Origin: Closterium sp. NIES-65
Taxonomy: Eukaryota; Streptophyta; Zygnematophyceae; Desmidiales; Closteriaceae
Direction of reading: 5' to 3'
NCBI GenBank assembly: GCA_948144175.1
Contig: CANXME010002316.1
Coordinates: forward strand, 62,001-126,000
Length of the DNA stretch: 64,000 nucleotides
The position numbers were made by a program, and so were the translations under genes. Positions within the stretch are counted from its first letter, which is position 1. Every line of letters starts with the position of its first letter. This document shows, piece after piece, positions 43,979 through 56,942 of this stretch. The notes under the pieces are model-generated. The model was not told the origin of the DNA, did no database searches, and saw only the letters and a program-made list of their open reading frames with translations.

Positions 43979-46900
43979 GCACGCCCCGACCTCCGTTGTT
44001 GCAACATTGATGCTGGAGAGGGAGCTGTCCGCGTTGCGCCTGAGCGAGGGAGAGCCGGTGCAACCTGTCCTGGACAAATTGCGCGACCTCTACGCGAAGT
44101 TGGCGACCGCGAGAATCACCTTCCCGGAGCAGACCAAGTGCCTGAAGATGCTCTTGCTGCTGCCGGAATCGTGGCTTCAATTCACGAGCGGATTGAGCCT
44201 GCCGCAGAACCAGAGCTCGTGGAAACTCGAGTGTGTGGGGACAAAGATTCTAGAGGAGGACTTCCGTCGCCGTCAACTGAGGGGTGGAGACGACGGCAGC
44301 AGCGGCTACTGGATGCAAGGGAGCCGACGTGGCAAAGGACGTGGCTTCGGTGGTGCTGGACGCGGTGCAAAGAAAGACGACGACTCCAACGACCAACAAG
44401 GAGGTACCGGTTGGGGTCGCGGTGCGAAATCTGGACGTGGGGGCAAGTCGGGTGCTGGTGGCAAAATGAAAGGGAGTTGCTGGTATTGTGAGAAGGAAGG
44501 GCACCCCTGGTTTTTGTGCTATAAGAAACCCGATGGATGGACCCCCCAGAATCGTCACCAGGATGGCGGCGCGCGGAGGAACCAGAAAAACGGCGCCAAC
44601 ATGGTCGCTGATTCGTCCGACAACAACTCGAAGGGCAACAGCGGTGCGGAGAAGAAGAAGGAGCGCACCGCGGGCCAATTCTTCCATGTGGGAGACAAGG
44701 GGGAGCAAGGAGACGCATCTGCTAAGGTTGGAGCAGAGCTGCACCCCTTGGACTATTGGGTGTTGGACACAGGCGCTGCTTGGACAATGACGCCGCGCAA
44801 GGACCTGCTGGACGACGTACGCGCTGCACCAATTAATGAGGTGTGCTCTGCCTCTGGACACATGTTGAAGGTGGCTGGTGCGGGACGAGCTGCGTTTAAG
44901 GGAGCGGATGGCAAGCCGGTGGTGCTGCACGACGTTCTCCTCGTCCCCGACCTGAAGGCCAACCTTATCTCCCTCCGTAAGCTTGGCAAGGCTGGGGTGA
45001 ACACCAACATGGATGGGGCTCGCACTTATAAAGGGAAGCTGGGCAATCGGGTGCTTTGGGATCTGCACGAGAGCAAGGACGTGTACAGATCTATGTGGCA
45101 GCTGCCGGCGCTGGCGTGGCACGGTGGGGGGCAGGCTGGAGAGGGGTCTGCATCCCAGGGGGAGTGCAACGCCGTTGGAGGGGTTGGTGTGAAAGTGTCG
45201 GCCAGATCTGGGGAGACAAATTGGGCAACGGCACACCGACGTTTGGGGCATGTGGCAATGCCTTTGCTGAAGCAACTGGAGAAGGATGGAGCCGTTAAAG
45301 GCTTGAAGCTGAACGGACAACCACCCGATGATAACTGTGAAATTTGCCTCCTTTCAAAGTTCACCCGTTTCCCCTTCCATAGTGTGGCTGGCAGGAGCAA
45401 AAAGCCGTTGGAGCTGGTCCACATGGACTTGGTGGGGCCGCTGCCGGTGCAAGGGCACAAGGGGGAGCGGTACTTCCTAACCATAGTGGATGACTGGAGC
45501 AGGCTAATGTGGGCGTATCCGCTGAAGCAGAAAGATCACGCCGCCTCCACGATTCGGGACGATTGGCTGCCGTTCGTGGAGAAGCAAGTGGAGTGTGTGG
45601 TGAAGCGGATTAGGACAGATCGGGGTGGTGAGTTCCTTGGAGCTGAGATGACGGCCTGGCTCAAGAAGCAGGGCATCCAGAGGGAGCTGACCACGGCTTA
45701 CACCCCACAGTCCAACGGTGTAGCAGAACGGGCGAACCGGACAATTCTGGAGACAGCTAGGGCGCTGCTCATAGAATCTGGGCTGGGCAACTTGATGTGG
45801 CCCCATGCTGTTCGGCACGCTACCGTCGCTAGGAACAGGGTACTCACAAAGGTTGGGGATGACTCGTGGGTGCCGTTGGAGAGGTGGCTTGGGAGGAAGC
45901 CGCCGGTGGACATGCTGAGGGTGTTCGGTTGCATGGCAGTCGCCCACGTCCCCAAGACCTACCGCAGTAAGTTGGGGGCGAGTGCAATCTGGTGTGTGCA
46001 TTTGGGGCTGGCTGCTGAGAGCAAGGGATGGCTGCTGTGGGAGCCTTCCAAGGGTGTGTTGTTTGACAGCAGGGATGTGAAGTTTGTTGAGGGCATGATG
46101 TATGGGAGCTGGGAGAAACAGCCGGAGGCCAGGGTGTCCCAGCAGATGGAGGAGATCACCATGCAGCTGGACCTGACTCCTAGTGTGTGGGAGGAGGGAG
46201 AGGAGGCAGCTGCAGAGGGTGGTGATGGAAAGAAGGTACAGGAGGCACCTGCTGGTGGAGGTGATGGTGTGGAGACTAGCGGTAGCACTAGTGGAGCTGC
46301 TGGATCCGAGAGAGGAGAGCAGCAGCAGGGAAAAACTAAGAAGCCGAAGGGTGTCGTTATGAAGGGATGGGAGACACCCGTCTCCAGGCCAGGACGTACC
46401 CGTATGGCTACTAAGAAGCTGACTGCAGGAGCTGATGTAGCGGAGCAGCAGCTTGGGACTGAGGAGGCATTGCTGATTCTACCGCATGGCTATGACCCGG
46501 ATGAGGAGGATGAGCCTGCGTACTGTTTTCTTGCCCCTGCACCAGAGGAACCAGCTAGCATAGAGGAGGCATTAGCTGGACCAGATAGGGACAAATGGCT
46601 AGCTTCTAGGGATGCTGAGTACGAGAGCCTGCTGGAGAATGGGACATGGGAACTAGTGGTGCTGCCTGAGGGAAAGAAAGCCGTACAATGCAAGTGGGTG
46701 CTAAGGATCAAGACTGACGACAAGGGGCAGGTCACCATCTACAAGAGTAGGTTGGTGGCTAAGGGGTTTATGCAGAAGGAGAAGCGGGACTTCAATGAGA
46801 TCTTTGCTCCCACTGCCAAACCCCCTACCCTTCGTGTCTTGTTGGCAGATGCAGCCGTTAGTGGGAAGTTCATTATCCAGATGGACATATCAACGGCATT

Positions 46901-48155
46901 TCTCAACGGGATTTTAGAGGAGGAGGTGTTCATGACGCAGCCACCTGGGTATGAGGATGGTACGGGCAGGGTGTGCAAGCTGAAAAAGTCCATCTACGGC
47001 TTGAAGCAGGCGCCACGCTGCTGGTACCAGAAGCTGGCAGCTGTTTTAGGGGAGATGGGATTCAGGACCAGCAGCTGTGATGAGAGCCTCTTTCTCAAGG
47101 GGGAGGGGGAGAAGCAGGTGTTGTTTCTGGTCTACGTGGACGACATTTTTCTCTTCAGCAGCAGCATGAAGGAGATCCAGAAGGTGCAGGAGCAGCTGAT
47201 GGAGAACTTCAAGTGCAAGAACCTTGGGGAGGTAAAGTACTACCTCGGGATGCACGTGGAGAGGGATCTGGATCACAGGTGGTTGAAGCTGCACCAGGAG
47301 AAGTTCATCAAGGAGCTTGGGGAGAAGTACGGAATTGAGAATGAGCGCAAGGTTGCAACTCCCCTGCCAGCAGAATTCAATCTTGTGAAAGCTGCAGAGG
47401 ATGAAGGGGTTGAAGCCGAGGAGCAGCAGCAATTTCAGTCCTTGGTGGGCAGCCTCTTGTATGCAGCAGTTCACACGAGGCCCGACATCTCTTTCTCGGT
47501 TGGGCAGCTGGCTAGGGTGGTGCAGAATCCATCAGAGGAGCAGGTGGATGCAGCTGAGCGTGTGGTGAAGTATCTGAACTCTCACCCAAGCATTGGAGTT
47601 CAATACTCCGCATCTGCACAGGTGAAGCAGAAAGGGGTTGAGGTGCTGAAAGAGAAGGGGGAGAGGCTTGGAGAAGGCAAGCTTTTTCTCACTTGCTTTA
47701 CCGATGCTACGTGGGCCTCTGAGAAGGAGGATTCCTCATTTGTGGGAGGATACATCTGCGTAGTTGGGGGAGGACCGGTTAGTTGGAGGTCAAAGAAGCA
47801 GACGGAGACAGCACTCTCGTCCGTGGAGTCAGAGTACATGGCAATGTTTCATGGGGTGAAGGAGGTGATTTGGCTGAGGAGGCTGTTGGAGGAGATTGGC
47901 CAGGAGCAAAAGGTTGCTACGCCGCTGTTTTGTGATAGCAAGGGAGCTCTTGGGATGGCCAGGAACGCTGTGCTTCATGGGCTCAATAAGCACATGCGTA
48001 TCAAGTGGCACTGGCTGCGTAAGGAGGTGAAGAGGGGGACGGTGAATCCGATCTACATCAAGACTCACCAGCAGCCAGCAGACTTCCTTACCAAGAGGCT
48101 TGCGGATGAGCCTCATTGGCGTTGTGTGCGCATGAGTGGAATGAGCATGAACTAG
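43979..48155 (+). pseudogene. Copia-A gag-pol remnant of A6
   Basis: Open over nearly its whole length, from mid-gag through the CCHC knuckle (44477-44520), protease DTGA near 44767, integrase HHCC and DDE, RT with YVDD near 47137 and RNase H to GMSMN. It lacks the gag N-terminus and so is a partial copy. It is very close in sequence to A5 and A11. Confidence 0.9.
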
Positions 48156-48197
48156 TATGGAATGATGGGGATGCAGCCGGCAGGCTAAGGGGGAGTG

Positions 48198-48684
48198 TGT
48201 TGGGTGCAAATTCACATTGCACGACATCCTGCCGTCTGTTTGTACGAGTATGCGTGTGCGAATGCATTTGCGTGTGAATGGTATGTTCGTGTGTCTGTTT
48301 GCTTTCGCAATTTTTGCTTGAAGCATTTGCAGGTACTTGCACAATGTGCGCTTTGGTATAAGATTGTACGCGCTATGAACAGTACAAGCAAAAAGGACGA
48401 GCTCGCAAAGGAACCCAAGATGGAAGCTTTGTGGTTCGGCTTACTTGATTGCGCAGATTCAGTTCTATCCAACTCGAAATTGTACTGTTTTGTTTGGTTG
48501 ACTATAGTGTAGCAGGGCAGGCACTATAGGGGTACAATTTAGGTGAAGGTTGGATGTTGTTTGTCTGTATCTGCATGCTAAAGGGCCAGGGGAAACCAGC
48601 GGAACCAGCATTTGGCTGGTTGGGCAAAGACAAAACAGGTTCTGTTTTTAGGACCTGAACCTGGTTGTTGTTTTCCCAGGTTGG
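48198..48684 (+). repeat. 3' LTR of A6, first part
   Basis: Begins TGTTGGGTGC after the purine tract and follows the Copia-A LTR for about 487 bp to CCCAGGTTGG. There the sequence turns back on itself. Confidence 0.9.
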
Positions 48685-49157
48685 TGAACAACCTCTGGTT
48701 CTGTTTTTCCAACCTGGGAAAACAACAACCAGGTTTAGGTCCTAAAAACAGAACCTGTTTTGTCTTTGCCCAACCAGCCAAATGCTGGTTCCGCTGGTTT
48801 CCCCTGGCCCTGTAGCATGCAGATACAGACAAACAACATCCAACCTTCACCTAAATTGTACCCCTATAGTGCTTGCCCTGCTACATTATAGTCAACCAAA
48901 CAAAACAGTACAATTTCGAGTTGGATAGAACTGAATCTGCGCAATCAAGTAAGCCGAACCACAAAGCTTCCATCTTGGGTTCCTTTGCGAGCTCGTCCTT
49001 TCTGCTTGTACTGTTCATAGCGCGTACAATGTTATGCCGAAGCGCACATTGTGCAAGTACTTGCAAACGCTTCAAGCGAAAATTGCGAAAGCAAACAAAC
49101 ACACGAGCATACCATTCACACGCAAATGCATTCGCACACGCATACTCGTACAAACAG
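48236..49157. repeat. Large inverted repeat (LTR hairpin)
   Basis: Left arm 48236-48684 and right arm 48709-49157, 449 bp each, with a 24-bp loop. Both arms are Copia-A LTR sequence in opposite orientation and differ at scattered bases. The arms join A6 (plus) to A7 (minus). Confidence 0.9.
48685..49157 (-). repeat. 3' LTR of A7, partial
   Basis: Minus-oriented LTR segment forming the right arm of the hairpin. It ends at ACAAACAG and adjoins RNase H sequence. Confidence 0.85.
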
Positions 49158-52100
49158 CCTCCTCAGCCAAATCACCTCCTTCACCCCATGGAATATCGCC
49201 ATGTACTCTGATTCCACAGAAGAGAGTGCTGTCTCCGTCTGCTTCTTTGACCTCCAACTAACCGGTCCTCCCCCAACTACGCAGATGTATCCTCCCACAG
49301 ATGAGGAATCCTCCTTCTCAGAGGCCCACGTAGCATCGGTAAAGCAAGTGAGAAAAAGCTTGCCTTCTCCAAGCCTCTCCCCTTTCTCTTTCAGCACCTC
49401 AACCCCTTTCTGCTTCACCTGTGCAGATGCGGAGTATTGAACTCCAATGCTTGGGTGAGAGTTCAGATACTTCACCACACGCTCAGCTGCATCCACCTGC
49501 TCCTCTGATGGATTCTGCACTACCCTAGCCAGCTGCCCACCAAGGACTGAAATTGCTGCTGCTCCTCGGCTTCAACCCCTTCATCCTCTGCAGCTTTCAC
49601 AAGCTTGAATTCTGCTGGCAGGGGAGTTGCAACCTTGCGCTCATTCTCAATTCCGTACTTCTTCCCAAGCTCCTTGATGAACTTCTCCTGGTGCAGTTTC
49701 AACCACCTGTGATCCATATCCCTCTCTACGTGCATCCCGAGGTAGTACTTTACCTCCCTAAGGTCCTTGCACTTGAAGTTCTCCATCAGCTGCTGCTGCA
49801 CCTTCTGGATCTCCTTCATGCTGCTGCTAAAGAGAAGAATGTCGTCCACATAGACCAGAAACAGCACCAGCTTCTCCCCCTCCCCCTTGAGAAAGAGGCT
49901 CTCATCACAGCTGCTGGTCCTGAATCCCATCTCCTCTAAAACAGCTGCCAGCTTCTGGTACCAGCAGCGTGGCGCCTGCTTCAAGCCGTAGATGGACTTT
50001 TTCAGCTTGCACACCCTACCCGTACCATCCTCATACCCAGGTGGCTGCGTCATGAACACCTCCTCCTCTAAAATCCCGTTGAGAAATGCTGTTGATATGT
50101 CCATCTGGATAATGAACTTCCCACTAACGGCTGCATCTGCCAACAAGACACGAAGGGTAGGGGGTTTGGCAGTAGGAGCAAAGATCTCATTGAAGTCCCG
50201 CTTCTCCTTCTGCATAAACCCCTTAGCCACCAACCTACTCTTGTAGATGGTGACCTGCCCCTTGTCGTCAGTCTTGATCCTTAGCACCCACTTGCATTGT
50301 ACGGCTTTCTTCCCCTCAGGCAGCACCACCAGCTCCCATGTCCCATTCTCTAGCAGGCTCTGGTACTCAGCATCCCTAGAAGCTAGCCATTTGTCCCTAT
50401 CTGGTCCAGCTAATGCCTCCTCCATGCTAGCTGGTTCCTCTGGTGCAGGGGCAAGAAAACAGTACGCAGGCTCATCCTCCTCATCTGGGTCATAGCCATG
50501 CGGTAGAATCAGCAATGCCTCGTCAGTCCCTAGCTGCTGCTCCGCTACATCAGCTCCTGCAGTCAGCTTCTTAGTAGCCATACGGGTACGTCCTGGCCTG
50601 GAGACGGGTGTCTCCCATCCCTTCATAACGACACCCTTCGGCTTCTTAGTTTTTCCCTGCTGCTGCTCTCCTCCCTCAGATCCAGCAGCTCCACTAGTGC
50701 TACCGCTAGTCTCCACACCATCACCTCCACCAGCAGGTGCCTCCTGCACCTTCTCTTTATCACCACCCTCTGCAACTGCCTCCTCTCCCTCCTCCCACAC
50801 ACTAGGAGTCAGGTCCAGCTGCATGGTGATCTGCTCCATCTGCTGGGACACCCTGGCCTCCGGCTGTTTCTCCCAGCTCCCATACATCATGCCCTCAACA
50901 AACTTCACATCCCTGCTGTCAAACAACACACCCTTGGAAGGCTCCCACAGCAGCCATCCCTTGCTCTCAGCAGCCAGCCCCAAATGCACACACCAGATTG
51001 CACTCGCCCCCAACTTACTGCGGTAGGTCTTGGGGACGTGGGCGACTGCCATGCAACCAAACACCCTCAGCATGTCCACCGGCGGCTTCCTCCCAAGCCA
51101 CCTCTCCAACGGCACCCACGAGTCATCCCCAACCTTTGTGAGTACCCTGTTCCTATCGACGGTAGCGTGCCGAACAGCATGGGGCCACATCAAGTTGCCC
51201 AGCCCAGATTCTATGAGCAGCGCCCTAGCTGTCTCCAGAATTGTCCGGTTCGCCCGTTCTGCTACACCGTTGGACTGTGGGGTGTAAGCCGTGGTCAGCT
51301 CCCTCTGGATGCCCTGCTTCTTGAGCCAGGCCGTCATCTCAGCTCCAAGGAACTCACCACCCCGATCTGTCCTAATCCGCTTCACCACACACTCCGCTTG
51401 CTTCTCCACGAACGGCAGCCAATCGTCCCGAATCATGGAGGCGGCGTGATCTTTCTGCTTCAGCGGATACGCCCACATTAGCCTGCTCCAGTCATCCACT
51501 ATGGTTAGGAAGTACCGCTCCCCCTTGTGCCCTTGCACCGGCAGCGGCCCCACCAAGTCCATGTGGACCAGCTCCAACGGCTTTTTGCTCCTGCCAGCCA
51601 CACTATGGAAGGGGAAACGGGTGAACTTTGAAAGGAGGCAAATTTCACAGTTATCATCGGGTGGTTGTCCGTTCAGCTTCAAGCCCTTAACGGCTCCATC
51701 CTTCTCCAGCTGCTTCAGCAAAGGCATTGCCACATGCCCCAAGCGTCGGTGTGCAGTTGCCCAATCTGTCTCCCCAGATCTGGCCGACACTTTCACACCA
51801 ACCCCTCCAACGGCATTGCACTCCCCCTGGGATGCAGACCCCTCTCCAGCCTGCCCCCCACCGTGCCACGCCAGCGCCGGCAGCTGCCACATAGATCTGT
51901 ACACGTCCTTGCTCTCGTGCAGATCCCAAAGCACCCGATTGCCCAGCTTCCCCTTATAAGTGCGAGCCCCATCTGTGTTGGTGTTCACCCCAGCCTTGCC
52001 AAGCTTACGGAGGGAGATAAGGTTGGCCTTCATGTCGGGGACGAGGAGAACGTCGTGCAGCACCACCGGCTTGCCATCCGCTCCCTTAAACGCAGCTCGT

Positions 52101-53410
52101 CCCGCACCAGCCACCTTCAACATGTGTCCAGAGGCAGAGCACACCTCATTAATCGGTGCAGCGCGTACGTCGTCCAGCAGGTCCTTGCGCGGCGTCATTG
52201 TCCAAGCAGCGCCTGTGTCCAACACCCAATAGTCCAGGGGGTGCAGCTCTGCTCCAACCTTAGCAGATGCGTCTCCTTGCTCCCCCTTGTCTCCCACATG
52301 GAAGAATTGGCCCGCGGTGCGCTCCTTCTTCTTCTCCACACCGCCGTTGCCCTTCGAGTTGTTGTTGGACGAATCAGCGACCATGTTGGCACCGTTTTTC
52401 TGGTTCCTCCGCGCGCCGCCATCCTGGTGACGATTTTGGGGGGTCCATCCATCGGGTTTCTTATAGCACAAAAACCAGGGGTGCCCTTCCTTCTCACAAT
52501 ACCAGCAACTCCCTTTCATTTTGCCACCAGCACCCGACTTGCCCCCACGTCCAGATTTCGCACCGCGACCCCAACCGGTACCTCCTTGTTGGTCGTTGGA
52601 GTCGTCGTCTTTCTTTGCACCGCGTCCAGCACCACCGAAGCCACGTCCTTTGCCACGTCGGCTCCCTTGCATCCCATAGCCGCTGCTGCCATCGTCTCCA
52701 CCCCTTAGTTGGCGGCGACAGAAGTCCTCCTCCAGAATCTTCGTCCGCACCCACTCGAGCGTCCACAAGCTCTGGTTCTGCGGCAAGCTCAATCCGCTCG
52801 TGAATTGAAGCCACGATTCCGGCAGCAGCGAGAGCATCTTCAGGCACTTGGTCTGCTCCGGGTAGGTGATTCCCGCGATCGCCAGCTTCGCGTACAGATC
52901 ACGCATCTTGTCCAGGATAGGTTGTACCGGCTCTCCCTCGCTTAGGCGCAACGCGGACAGCTCCCTCTCCATCATGAGCGTCGCAGCGACGGAGGTAGGG
53001 GCGTGCAGCTCCTTCAACACGGTCCATGCCTTCGGACCGCACTCAACCTCCGGCAGCAGGTGCATGACGTGGTGACGCTGGTTCAGCTCCAAACTCTGCG
53101 GCATCAAGTAGTAGCCAGCCGAGGCGCGCTCGTCCCAATCTTCCTGAAGGGCGGGGTCACTCGGTCTAGGCTCCTCCCCAATCATTAGTTTCAGCAATCC
53201 GATCTGACGGAAATAGAGTTGCATTTTCCAGGCCCAATCATCATAGCCCTCACCATTGAACTTCTCGACGGTGAAGTTTTTCAGCACCTCCTTGATTAGC
53301 GAGCCCTGGCTTGTTCGCGCTCCCCTTGGCGCAGAAACACCAGAATCATGGCTGCCGCTACGATCTTGGGCTGAAGATTCACCAGCTACCGCCGAGGTGT
53401 TCCCCGCCAT
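49158..53410 (-). pseudogene. Copia-A gag-pol remnant of A7
   Basis: From MAGNTSAVAGES at 53410 down through gag, CCHC knuckle, protease DTGA near 52210, integrase, RT YVDD near 49850 and part of RNase H. A long stretch (53410 to 49520) is open. The RNase H end is incomplete and the copy is broken. Confidence 0.92.
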
Positions 53411-53456
53411 AGCTACCTATAACGAGGATTACTATAACGCAGCTCTGATACGAGCT

Positions 53457-54535
53457 TGTTGGTGTAAGGGCCTAATAAACTCAAGCTATTAAGACTTTAT
53501 CACACTTAAAAACCTCTCCTCGGGGTCACCTCCAAGGGTCCTTGGGTGCCTGGTACAAGACCAGCCCCTATCCTCGGGTCCGAGTTTGTAGAGAGAGGGA
53601 TCAAGAGGGACTTAGTCAAAAGAGCAAAAGTACCTTGAACGTCACGCAGCGTATCGTGCAGACCGTCGATCGGATTAAGCTGAGAATTTCCTATATCGAA
53701 GCTCACTCTAAGAGCTTTAAAATAAGCCAAGTTGCCTCGCGAAAAGTTTTGCCATTACGAAGTTATGGCTCGGACAGCGTTAGCCTAGCGTTTAGCGATG
53801 ACTCGGGTAGCATTCCGCCGTCGCACCGCGTAGAAACGAAATTCCAGGAAGGGAGGAATTCGCTTGAATCAATTCCACTATATTCAGGTACAAACAGAGA
53901 AGGAATAAATAGCTCTAGCTAGAGAGGACCTTGGGAATCAACCTGGGAACAACCAGGGATGATCCCAAATAATTCCAAGCAACAGAACCAACCTGGCTGG
54001 ACAAAATAGCAGGTGGTAGGTTGGTGAACAACCTCTGGTTTTGTTTTTCCAACCTGGGAAAACAACAACCAGGTTCAGGTCCTAAAAACAGAACCTGTTT
54101 TGTCTTTGCCCAACCAGCCAAATGCTGGTTCCGCTGGTTTCCCCTGGCCCTGTAGCATGCAGATACAGACAAACAACATCCAACCTTCACCTAAATTGTA
54201 CCGCTATAGTGCCTGCCCTGCTACACTATAGTCAACCAAACAAAACTGTACAATTTCGAGTTGGATAGAACTGAATATGCGCAATCAAATAAGCCGAACC
54301 GCAAAGCTTCCATCTTGGGTTCTTTTGCGAGCTCGTCCTTTCTGCTTGTACTGTTCATAGCACGTACAATGTTATGCCGAAGCGCACATTGTGCGAGTAC
54401 CTGCAAATGCTTCAAGCGAAAATTGCGAAAGCAAACAAACACACGAACATACCATTCACATGCAAATGCATTCGCACACGCATACTCGTACAAACAGACG
54501 GCAGGATGTCGTGCAATGTGAATTTGCACCCAACA
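53457..54535 (-). repeat. 5' LTR of A7
   Basis: Minus-oriented 1079-bp LTR, TGTTGGTGTAAG to GCACCCAACA on the plus strand. It is followed by protease-region sequence of A8 starting CCAGCCACC. Confidence 0.92.
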
Positions 54536-55825
54536 CCAGCCACCTTCAGTGCGTGTCCAGAGGCGGAGCACACCTCGTTGATCGGTGCAGCGCGTACGTG
54601 GTCCAGTAGGTCCTTGCGCGGCGTCATCGTCCAAGCAGCGCCCGTGTCCAACACCCAATAATCCAGGGGGTGCAGCTCTGCTCCAACCTTGGCAGAGGCT
54701 TCTTCTTGCTCCCCCTGCTCTCCCTGCTCTCCAACATGGAGGAACTGGCCCGCGGTGCGGTCGTTCTTCTTTTCCGCACCACCGTTGCTTTTCGGGTTGT
54801 TGTCAGATGAATCAGCGACCATGCTCGCGCCATTTTTCTGGTTCCTCCGCGCGCCGCCATCCTGGTGACGATTCTGGGGGGTCCATCCATTGGGTTTCTT
54901 ATAGCACAAAAACCAGGGGTGCCCCTCCATCTCACAATACCAGCAACTCCCTTTCATTTTGCCACCAGCATCCGACTTGCCCCCACGTCCAGATTTCGCA
55001 CCGCGACCCCAACCGGTACCTCCCTGTTGGTCGTTGGAGTCGTCGTCTTTCTTTGCACCGCGTCCAGCACCACCGAAGCCACGTCGTTTGCCACGTCGGC
55101 TCCCTTGCATCCCGTAGCCGCTACTACCGTCGTCTCCACCCCTCAGTTGGCGGCGACGGAAGTCCTCCTCCAAAATCTTCGTCCGCACCCACTCGAGCGT
55201 CCACAAGCTCTAGTTCTGCGGCAGGCTCAATCCGCTCGTGAATTGAAGCCACGATTTCGGCAGCAGCGAGAGCATCTTCAGGCACTTGGTCTGCTCCGGG
55301 TAGGTGATTCCCGCGGTCGCCAACTTCGCGTAGAGATCACGCATCTTGTCCAGGATAGGTTGCACCGGCTCTCCCTCGCTTAGGCGCAACGCGGACAGCT
55401 CCCTCTCTATCATGAGCGTGCAGCTCCTTCAACACCGTCCACGCCTTCGGACCGCACTCAACCTCTGGCAGCAGGTTCATGACGTGGGGACGCTGGTTCA
55501 GCTCCAAACTCTGCGACATCAAGTAGTAGCCAGCCGAGGCGCGCTCGTCCCAATCTTCCTGAAGGGCGGGGTCACTCGGTCTAGGCTCCTCCCCAATCAT
55601 TAGTTTCAGCAATCCGATCTGACGGAAATAAAGTTGCATTTTCCAGGCCCAATCATCATAGCCCTCACCATTGAACTTCTCGACGGTGAAATTCTTCAGC
55701 ACCTCCTTGACCAGCGAGCCCTGGTTTGTTCGCGCTCCCCTTGGCGCTGAAACACCAGAATCATGGCTGCCGCTACGATCTTGGGCTGAAGATTCACCAG
55801 CTACCACCGAGGTGTTCCCCGCCAT
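54536..55825 (-). pseudogene. Copia-A gag and protease-start remnant of A8
   Basis: MAGNTSVVAGES at 55825, then gag, the RGG-rich stretch, the CCHC knuckle (CWYCEMEGHPWFLC, near 54935) and the protease motif DTGA near 54645. It stops at the A7 LTR. A few breaks. Confidence 0.9.
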
Positions 55826-55867
55826 AGCTACCTATAACGAGGATCACTTCAACGCAGCTCTGATACC

Positions 55868-56942
55868 TAAACTCAAGCTATTAAGACTTTATCAAACTTA
55901 AAATCTCTCCTCGGGGTCACCTCCAAGGGTCCTTGGGTGCCTGGTACAAGACCAGCCCATATCCTCGGGTCCGAGTTTGTAGAAAGAGGGATCAGAAGGG
56001 ACTTAGTCAAAACAGCAAGAGTACCTTGAGCGTCGCGCAGCGTATCGTTTTGACCGTCGATCGGATTAAGCTGAGAATTTCCTATATCGAAGCTCACTCT
56101 AAGAGCTTTAAAATAAGCCAAGTTGCCTCGCGAAAAGTTCTGCCATTACGAAGTTATGGCTCAGACAGCGTTTGCCTAGCGTTCGAGTGCTAGCGTACTA
56201 GCGTTGACTCGGGTAGCATTCCGCCGTCGCACCGCGTAGAAACGAAATTCCAGGAAGGGAAGAACTTGTTTGAATCAATTTTCACTATATCCAGGTACAA
56301 ACAGAGAAAGAATAAATAGTTCTAGCTAGCAAGGACCTTGGGAATAAACCTGGGAACAACCAAGGATGATCCCAAATAATTCCAAGCAACAGAACCAACC
56401 TGGCTGGACAAAACAGCAGGTGGTAGGTTGGTAAACAACCTTTGGTTCTGTTATTCCAACCTGGGAAAACAACAACCAGGTTCAGGTCCTAAAAACAGAA
56501 CCTGTTTTGTCTTTGCCCAACCAGCCAAATGCTGGTTCCGCTGGTTTCCCCTGGTCCTGTAGCATGCAGATACAGACAAACAACATCCAACCTTGACCTA
56601 AATTGTACCCCTATAGTGCCTGCCCTGCTACACTATAGTCAACCAAACAAAACAGTACAATTTCGAGTTGGATAGAACTGAATCTGCGCAATCAAGTAAG
56701 CCGAACCGCAAAGCTTCCATCTTGGGTTCCTTTGCGAGCTCGTCCTTTCTGCTTGTACTGTTCATAGCGCGTACAATGTTATGCCGAAGCGCACAATGCG
56801 AGAGTACCTGCAAATGCTTCAAGCGAAAATTGTGAAAGCAAACAAGCACACGAACATTCCATTCATACCCAAATGCATTCGCACACGCATACTCGTACAA
56901 ACAGACGGCAGGATGTCGTGCAATGAGAATTTGCACCCAACA
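55868..56942 (-). repeat. 5' LTR of A8
   Basis: Minus-oriented Copia-A LTR of about 1075 bp next to the primer site at 55857-55867. Its right end is CACCCAACA, after which plus-strand RT of A9 begins. Confidence 0.9.

Larger units (their letters stand above)
43979..48684 (+). mobile_element. Copia-A element A6, partial
   Basis: Plus-strand body that starts within gag directly after the A4 LTR. It continues through protease, integrase, RT and RNase H to the purine tract and the first part of a 3' LTR. The gag start, primer site and own 5' LTR are absent. The 3' LTR ends at the inverted junction described at 48236-49157. Confidence 0.9.
48685..54535 (-). mobile_element. Copia-A element A7, broken
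   Basis: Minus-strand copy: partial 3' LTR at 48685-49157, gag-pol body, primer site (53442-53453) and 5' LTR 53457-54535. To its right lies another minus-strand Copia-A body (A8) that begins within the protease region, so A7 probably inserted into A8. The target duplication cannot be checked because the left end is lost at the hairpin. Confidence 0.9.
54536..56942 (-). mobile_element. Copia-A element A8, 5' part only
   Basis: Minus-strand fragment with the 5' LTR (right), primer site and gag through the start of protease. It ends at the A7 LTR. The rest of its pol is not found in the window. Confidence 0.88.
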
